Shown one piece after another: positions 22,730 to 27,392 of a stretch of DNA of 27,392 bases. The number at the start of each line of letters is the position of its first letter. Position 1 is the first letter of the stretch. A program made the position numbers and the translations under genes. The notes under the pieces were generated by a model. The model did not search any database, was not told the origin of the DNA, and was given only the letters and a program-made list of their open reading frames with translations. Origin of the DNA: a bacterium (GTDB taxonomy: Bacteria > UBP13 > UBA5359); NCBI GenBank assembly GCA_028685295.1, contig JAQUEL010000016.1, positions 1-27,392 on the forward strand, read 5' to 3'.

Positions 22730-23236
22730 TTACCAGCCCTTCCGCTGTGATTCCACGCGGCCTGTATCAGGCACCAGAGCTATCCTGGCAACCTTACGTC
22801 TAGCAGAAATTACTATTGAACCGGCCATGGATGGGGATCCACGAGAATTAAAGTATACACGATCTCCAGAAAAGTTAGTCATCGAAGTTGAATTATACGG
22901 AGAGAGCTTTACACCTACTGGAAGAGGTATCTCTTCCAACTCTGCAATAGCCGCACCACTCTTTTTTATCCGCCGGAATCTATCCGAATATGAAGGATCA
23001 AAAGATATCCCATAGCAGGTGCCGCTACCGCCCAGCGACCATTCTCTTGCCAGGCGCAACTCATCTATCAGCAAACGCTCAGCTGATTTTAACGACACTT
23101 CTACAGCAATTGAACTTATTTTAAAGCTTACAACACCTAAAATAGCAATTACTCCTATAGTAATAACTACTTCCAAAAGAGTAAAGCTGCCCTGCGATAA
23201 GCCATGTAGCATCCGGCTTATCTTGTTTGCTCTCAC
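22730..23236 (-). CDS. GspH/FimT-like pseudopilin
   Basis: This 168-residue protein has a 16-residue basic leader, then GSFTLLEVVITIGVIAILGVV, the prepilin hydrophobic helix, followed by a beta-rich domain ending in GSIVISARRKVARIALVPDTGRVES, as in GspH/FimT minor pseudopilins of type II secretion or type IV pili. The cleavage site is unusual: with Gly16 at -1, the conserved Glu is at +6 instead of +5, because of an extra Ser. Cleavage after Ser17 would restore the spacing. The start is GTG at 23234-23236 with GGAGG 7 nt upstream, and it overlaps the tsaC TGA as GTGA. It is the only pilin gene in this operon. Confidence 0.85.
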   Translation of the reverse strand: MRANKISRMLHGLSQGSFTLLEVVITIGVIAILGVVSFKISSIAVEVSLKSAERLLIDELRLAREWSLGGSGTCYGISFDPSYSDRFRRIKKSGAAIAELEEIPLPVGVKLSPYNSTSMTNFSGDRVYFNSRGSPSMAGSIVISARRKVARIALVPDTGRVESQRKGW

Positions 23237-23886
23237 TTATGGACCTCCAAGTCAGGGATATAACCGAGCAAGTCATCTTCCACAATAGCCCCACGACGCA
23301 AAAGACGGGGCGGCCGGCTAGCCATATCCAGCAAGGTCGTTTCTATACCGGACCCGCAGCGCCCGCCGTCAAGCACCATCTCTATTCTGCCATCAAAGAA
23401 GGATAATACGCCGGCAGTATCATGCGGGCTGGGCTCACCGGCAAAATTGGCGCTGGGTATCACCACCGGCATACCCAATGCAGCCACAAGCCGGCGCACT
23501 AATGCCAAACCGGGCACACGCATAGCTACCGTTTCACCGCCTGCAGCTACCATATTCGGCACCATGCCGGATCTCTTAAGGACAAGAGTGAGCGGTCCCG
23601 GCCAGAAGGCATCAGCCAGATTTACAGCAGCTTCGGGAATATCTATAGCCAGACGATACATCCAGGATACGCTGTCCAGGCCCATTATCAATGGACGCTG
23701 CCGGGAGCGCCCTTTAACCTGATAAAGCCTATCCAATGCCCGTAAATTAAAGGCAGCCGCGCCCAAAGCATAGACAGTCTCCGTAGGGAAAGCAACCAGA
23801 CCACCCTGTCTCAGCACTTCTGCAGCCCTTGCTATAGCATATTCTTCAAGGTGGTCAGGATTGACCATGATAATCTCGGTAATCAA
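23233..23886 (-). CDS. tsaC: L-threonylcarbamoyladenylate synthase (TsaC/YrdC type)
   Basis: This 217-residue YrdC-domain enzyme makes threonylcarbamoyl-AMP from threonine, bicarbonate and ATP for the t6A37 modification of tRNAs that read ANN codons. Motifs are GGLVAFPTETVYALGA, YQVKGRSRQRPL, FWPGPLTLVL, VAMRVPG, VIPSANFAGEPSPHD and DGGRCGSGIETTLLD. It lacks the C-terminal Sua5 domain, so it is the short TsaC form. The start is TTG at 23884-23886, with GCGGGAG 8 nt upstream; the ATG at codon 7 has no good ribosome site. It starts 4 nt after the DUF1844 stop and overlaps the pseudopilin start. Confidence 0.94.
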   Translation of the reverse strand: MITEIIMVNPDHLEEYAIARAAEVLRQGGLVAFPTETVYALGAAAFNLRALDRLYQVKGRSRQRPLIMGLDSVSWMYRLAIDIPEAAVNLADAFWPGPLTLVLKRSGMVPNMVAAGGETVAMRVPGLALVRRLVAALGMPVVIPSANFAGEPSPHDTAGVLSFFDGRIEMVLDGGRCGSGIETTLLDMASRPPRLLRRGAIVEDDLLGYIPDLEVHK

Positions 23887-23890
23887 GAGT

Positions 23891-24205
23891 TCAACTCCCG
23901 CTCTGCTGAATAAAGTTGGCTCTCAGATCGTTTATCGCTCCCTCAAATGCCCGGCGCTCTTCATCCGCCATAACTGACTTAAGCTGCTCAAAGATGAAGG
24001 CTACCGTATCGATGGCAACCTTGGCCTGTGTAAGATCCTTGACCGCGTTACCGGTTTGAGGATCTACTATCAAACCCAGCTTCTGCCAGGCCATGGCATT
24101 CAGCATGCCGGCTGTCCAGCGCAGATAGTCAAAAACATCAGCAGGTAATCCCATCTCCTCTCCAGCCTCTTCGTTTATATGATTATTCTTTTGCTTATCG
24201 GTCAT
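23891..24205 (-). CDS. DUF1844 domain protein
   Basis: A 104-residue protein with a charged N-terminus and a predicted all-helical body: VFDYLRWTAGMLNAMAWQKLGLIVDPQTG, then DLTQAKVAIDTVAFIFEQLK. This matches DUF1844, a small conserved bacterial domain of unknown function found in many phyla. There are no cysteines or catalytic motifs. It is the first gene of a small operon with tsaC and the pseudopilin gene. The ATG at 24203-24205 has GGAGGA 7 nt upstream. Confidence 0.88.
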   Translation of the reverse strand: MTDKQKNNHINEEAGEEMGLPADVFDYLRWTAGMLNAMAWQKLGLIVDPQTGNAVKDLTQAKVAIDTVAFIFEQLKSVMADEERRAFEGAINDLRANFIQQSGS

Positions 24206-24248
24206 AGCGTCTCCTCCATTTACTATAAACGATTTATTTATAGCTCAT

Positions 24249-24277
24249 ATTTTAGCGCCTGAAGAGAATAGTAGCAA
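24249..24277 (-). promoter_or_regulatory. Promoter of the DUF1844-tsaC-pseudopilin operon
   Basis: TTGCTA (24272-24277), a 17-nt spacer and TAAAAT (24249-24254) on the minus strand. The transcript would begin near 24242, about 37 nt before the DUF1844 ATG. The -35 is weak, the -10 good. Confidence 0.5.
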
Positions 24278-24319
24278 ATTATTGACTCGTTTAGAGGCTT
24301 AAAAGACAGCTACGCATGC

Positions 24320-24347
24320 AAGAGGGGCCGCAAATGTGGCCCCTCTT
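24320..24347 (-). terminator. GC-rich hairpin after the 899-residue protein gene
   Basis: A perfect 10-bp stem AAGAGGGGCC/GGCCCCTCTT with an 8-nt loop lies 37 nt past the stop at 24384. The U-run usual in rho-independent termination is missing; only TTTT appears about 15 nt further. It may end or stabilise the transcript. Confidence 0.6.
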
Positions 24348-24383
24348 AAGATTTGCAATCTATTCTTAATCGCTCTTGCCGGC

Positions 24384-27083
24384 CTACGGTGCCGGTATGA
24401 TAATGAATATGCCTGAGGGAGAGGAGACGGCGGATACATTCAGTACTGTCGGGTTGGTATCGCCGCCATACCAGGCTCCCGGCTCCCCGTCACCCGGCTC
24501 GAACAAACCATCGTTGTCAATATCCACAAAGGCTCCCACATAGTAATTGCCGTCCGGCAAATCCCTGAGATTAAACTCACCGGACGCCGGTGGATCTACT
24601 ATACCGTTGACCGGTAATCCAGGATTCTGAGCATTGAAACCTTCTATTCTAAAAGCAGCTATCCTGGCATACCCTCTTATTCCACTCAGATCTGTACTTG
24701 TTCCACTGATACCTCCCAGCCCGGTATCAACTGCAACTCCCCGGCTGCGCAATGTATTAACCGCTATCCTTGCAGGGGTGTCCACTCCATTGAAATCGAG
24801 AGGATTGCCCTTGAGATACAAGCCGTCACCGCTTGCCAAACCGGGATTGGCTACCAGCGAGCTGATATCGGTAACTCTATTGTTCTCAAGGCTTAATGTT
24901 TTAATGGCGACCAGGTTCTGTAGAGCATTGATATCTACGATCATATTATCACCGAGATCAAGCGTCTCAAGATCTGTCAGATCTTGAAGCTGGGTGATAT
25001 TGGTTATGCTGTTAGAGTAAATGATCAGCCGGCTCAACCCCGTGCAATACTGTATCCCTTCAAGATCCGTTACGCCTCTATTATACGCCTGCAACTCTCC
25101 GCTCATGTTCTGAAGATCGGCAATGGTCAGTTCATGCTCCGCGGGCAATCCCTGTTTTGCCAGGATAGCCGCTCTCAAACCGTTATCGGGCACCAGTTGA
25201 ACCGGTGGAGGAATTGCGTCACTGACTTGGAGAGAGAAAGGCTGGCTCACTGTGCAAAGTTCACGGCTATCCATGGCACGCACATAGATGCTATGCAAGC
25301 CCTCCGATAAAGCGCTCACACTATAATTACCCTCAAGTAGATAGCTCCCGTCACCCTGAAGGCTTACAGATAATTCAGTCCAGCTGGAATTGCTTGTAAG
25401 AGGATTATCCGCAATAGCGTACCCTGCCGTAATCTGCGCTGCGTCAAAAGCAATTGCCCTGGCCGTTACAGTTACGGTCTGGCTGCCGGCTGTCGGGTTA
25501 GGAGTTACTGATTGTATTGTAACCTCCGGGAATCTCTTCTGGCTGCCGGCGGCAACGGTGAAGGAACGAGTGATCGTCTCGCCTATATTGCCTGCTTCAT
25601 CGATAGCTCTTATCTTGAACTCATGCACTCCATCGGCCAGATTTATATAACTTGCCGATCTGTCGGCTACATAACCGGCCGGTAGATCACTATCCAGACT
25701 GAAAGTAAAGCGTAACCTGTCAGGAGGGGTAACGGCATCTTCACCCTGCCAGGTAAACGTAACATTGCTGTAATCAATAACCGAATTATGAGAAGGCCCT
25801 GCCGTTATGATAACAACAGGCAGAGTTCCATCAGGACAAACGCTATTGCTGCAAACGCACAGCCGGCTCTCAACTCCATTTTTGATATAGGAAACACCAT
25901 ATTCATATACGTTTCCATTGCTCACTGAATAATCACTGTAAGAATTTATGTTGCCTTCAACCTGTTGCAACCGTTCAAAGCCCTGCTTATCTGTTGAGGT
26001 CCTACCGGCTGAATAACTCCCCTGTTGCCCTTTAATTTGAGCCGGAGAATTACCGGTCTGTCTTAAAACTATGCCTCCTTTCCTTGCTTTGGTAATGCCG
26101 GCGCTTGCGGCCGTAACAACTTTACGGTATATGATATAGGCATTTGGATTTTGTGACGATAAGGTCCAGCTGAGATAAACAACACCATTACCGGGAACAG
26201 CACTGATAGCTAATTCCTCTGCCGGCACAGCCTTTCCATTGCCGCCATTGCCGGATAGGGCTGCCACTCCCAGAATTGCCAATGCGCCGATAATCCATCC
26301 CGATTTCTTCGATTTGTTCTTTACAACAGATACATCACCTATCTGAATCAGAACGGTATCCCCCTGCTGAGGGGAAGAAAATGAGGTCTCCAGTTCAGCT
26401 GTTATATCCTGCTTGCCGGCACTTCTAATCTTCATTATGCCGGTGATATGAGCACCATTAAAGGAGGCTACCTTTATGCCTTCCTTTAACGAGGATTGCA
26501 GGCTCAATTTGTAATTTCCGCCCAGGCAAGCCTCCACTTTACCGCTACTTATCAGGCCTTTACCAAGTTCGGAAAGCGCTGCCCGAACGGCCCTATCCAA
26601 GGCTTCATCGATCTGCCCATTAATTGAAGATGAGCCGCCGAGGCGAGCCTTGCACCTACCGACACTGAAGGAAGCAGCCTTTATATTGCCGCTTTTGACA
26701 TCCAGAGCAAATAGGGCCACTTCCAGCGTAACCGTCCTGGATGCATCTCTGTTGCAGCGCAATACCTCTGTAACGATTAAACTATTTGCGCCTGTTTTTC
26801 TAGCTTCAAAGAGCGCTTTTTCACTGCTGTCACGCAGCCGTATAATATTATCCGGCGCATGCACAGCAGCATAATTCCGTACCAGAGCCAATGCGGTTTT
26901 CTCTGCCAGATTCGGCTGGCTGCCGCTATAATCAACCGGCAGGGCTATAGCCGTCTTACCTCCGACAAATGAAGTTGCCGAGCCGGCTGAAGCAGCGTAC
27001 GGCAGCAATGGATATATACTTGATTGTAGGCATACAAAAAGAGCCAGTATCATGTATACCTTTCTCAATCTTCTGAAAAGCAT
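24384..27083 (-). CDS. Secreted multidomain protein with Ig/FN3-like regions and leucine-rich repeats
   Basis: This 899-residue protein has a basic N-terminus and signal-type hydrophobic segment (about 9-32). Residues 40-250 resemble CsgG/FlgT-like envelope proteins (GANSLIVTEV, LFALDVKSG, a DEALDRAVRAALSEL helix); this is inference. A second hydrophobic helix lies at 262-278 (GWIIGALAILGVAALSG). Then come an FN3-like part (about 288-410), Ig-like parts (about 421-510, 519-621) and internalin/SDS22-type leucine-rich repeats (about 630-760: LETLDLGDNMIVDINALQNL). The C-terminal domain has a GxYYVGAFVDIDNDG loop, possibly calcium-binding. It is probably an envelope or surface protein that binds something; no catalytic motif is seen. 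The ATG at 27081-27083 has GGGAGG 8 nt upstream. It appears to be monocistronic. Confidence 0.85.
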   Translation of the reverse strand: MLFRRLRKVYMILALFVCLQSSIYPLLPYAASAGSATSFVGGKTAIALPVDYSGSQPNLAEKTALALVRNYAAVHAPDNIIRLRDSSEKALFEARKTGANSLIVTEVLRCNRDASRTVTLEVALFALDVKSGNIKAASFSVGRCKARLGGSSSINGQIDEALDRAVRAALSELGKGLISSGKVEACLGGNYKLSLQSSLKEGIKVASFNGAHITGIMKIRSAGKQDITAELETSFSSPQQGDTVLIQIGDVSVVKNKSKKSGWIIGALAILGVAALSGNGGNGKAVPAEELAISAVPGNGVVYLSWTLSSQNPNAYIIYRKVVTAASAGITKARKGGIVLRQTGNSPAQIKGQQGSYSAGRTSTDKQGFERLQQVEGNINSYSDYSVSNGNVYEYGVSYIKNGVESRLCVCSNSVCPDGTLPVVIITAGPSHNSVIDYSNVTFTWQGEDAVTPPDRLRFTFSLDSDLPAGYVADRSASYINLADGVHEFKIRAIDEAGNIGETITRSFTVAAGSQKRFPEVTIQSVTPNPTAGSQTVTVTARAIAFDAAQITAGYAIADNPLTSNSSWTELSVSLQGDGSYLLEGNYSVSALSEGLHSIYVRAMDSRELCTVSQPFSLQVSDAIPPPVQLVPDNGLRAAILAKQGLPAEHELTIADLQNMSGELQAYNRGVTDLEGIQYCTGLSRLIIYSNSITNITQLQDLTDLETLDLGDNMIVDINALQNLVAIKTLSLENNRVTDISSLVANPGLASGDGLYLKGNPLDFNGVDTPARIAVNTLRSRGVAVDTGLGGISGTSTDLSGIRGYARIAAFRIEGFNAQNPGLPVNGIVDPPASGEFNLRDLPDGNYYVGAFVDIDNDGLFEPGDGEPGAWYGGDTNPTVLNVSAVSSPSGIFIIIPAP

Positions 27084-27192
27084 AACCCATACCTCCCATC
27101 AGTCATTAAAAATATGTATAACCGCTTTTGTGGTGGATACGGGCAGCAAAATATATGCCAAATTAATGTCTGTATCATGGGGGGGGTCAGGT
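27084..27192. other. Intergenic region between the transposase and the 899-residue protein gene
   Basis: It contains a run of eight G (27179-27186) next to the transposase end, and AT-rich sequence with a weak promoter-like ATGATA-N17-TATATT on the minus strand, near 27130-27180, that might serve the large gene. Nothing else is seen. Confidence 0.3.
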
Positions 27193-27392
27193 CTACATTC
27201 TTGACAAGTCCAATTTCCGTAATACTTTATTAACAAGCTGCTGCAACTGTCTATCCTCTGCCATGGTCATTGAAAACCGTCTGCTAGCCTGGGATACCCC
27301 GGATTCTCTCAAACCAAAGTATATCCCTATCTCTTTTAATGCTTTACCGCTATACTTATGTGCTATATAGATGGCTGCATTTCTGCCGGCCT
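27193..27392 (-). CDS. REP-associated tyrosine transposase, C-terminal end (cut by window)
   Basis: Sixty-five codons run from the window edge to TAG at 27193-27195. They encode AIYIAHKYSGKALKEIGIYF, then GLRESGVSQASRRFS and a basic helix ending in LDLSRM. This is the C-terminal helix-turn-helix of RAYT (IS200/IS605-like Y1) transposases, a DnaA-like DNA-binding segment. The catalytic Y1 domain lies outside the window, so intactness is unknown. The sequence just after the stop (AATGTAGACCTGACCCC) is a tail commonly seen behind these genes. Confidence 0.75.
   Translation of the reverse strand, partial: AGRNAAIYIAHKYSGKALKEIGIYFGLRESGVSQASRRFSMTMAEDRQLQQLVNKVLRKLDLSRM

Noticed and set aside
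1-27392. tRNA, rRNA or CRISPR array
   Set aside because: Reading through all intergenic stretches I found no cloverleaf-like segment, no rRNA sequence and no regularly spaced repeat array; nearly all the sequence is accounted for by protein genes.

Overview
The window is a piece of a bacterial chromosome in which every gene I can support lies on the minus strand, so transcription runs from high to low coordinates. The best guess for the host is Armatimonadota or a neighbouring deep phylum. The clues are a prepilin-like protein with the FPVF-x-KAREKARQ signature and a perfect H-X9-DG C-terminal motif, GntR-LacI chimeric regulators beside Gfo/Idh/MocA oxidoreductases and a PHP hydrolase, and MurE with the DNPR motif, which means meso-diaminopimelate peptidoglycan. 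The phylum assignment is inference and could be wrong; no rRNA or other marker is present.

Layout from the right edge. (1) 27193-27392 is the 3' end of a REP-associated (IS200-like) transposase, cut by the window. (2) 24384-27083 encodes an 899-residue secreted or membrane-anchored multidomain protein with Ig/FN3-like regions, leucine-rich repeats and a DxDNDG loop; a 10-bp hairpin follows it. (3) 22730-24205 is a short operon with its own promoter: a DUF1844 protein, the tRNA t6A enzyme TsaC/YrdC, and a GspH/FimT-like pseudopilin. (4) 22339-22729 is gene-poor and holds a frameshifted remnant of an IS21 IstA transposase. (5) 6392-22251 is a division and cell wall (dcw) operon: mraZ, a 55-codon small ORF, a structured leader RNA, rsmH, an ftsL-like gene, a class B PBP, murE, murF, mraY, murD, ftsW, murG, murC and murB. 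Instead of ddl-ftsQAZ it ends in purD and purE, followed by a strong rho-independent terminator. A three-repeat MraZ box lies over the likely promoter. (6) 3290-6243 is a three-gene unit: two Gfo/Idh/MocA oxidoreductases and a GntR-LacI regulator. (7) 2190-3071 is a PHP/CehA-type metallohydrolase, preceded by a decayed fragment of another regulator gene. (8) 724-1851 is a second GntR-LacI regulator with a clear sigma-70-type promoter, and it runs into the prepilin-like gene at 46-702.

The dcw genes carry out consecutive steps from UDP-MurNAc to lipid II and septal cross-linking (MurB, MurC, MurD, MurE, MurF, MraY, MurG, FtsW and the PBP). Many junctions overlap or abut (ATGA, TAATG, TAGTG, TAAATG), so they are probably translationally coupled. 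The left third looks like a small regulated carbohydrate-type catabolic or signalling region; its substrate cannot be read from the sequence.

The most interesting non-standard elements are the small ORF plus structured RNA between mraZ and rsmH, the perfect hairpin whose loop is the mraY stop codon, and the regulator remnant that keeps a promoter paralogous to that of the intact regulator.
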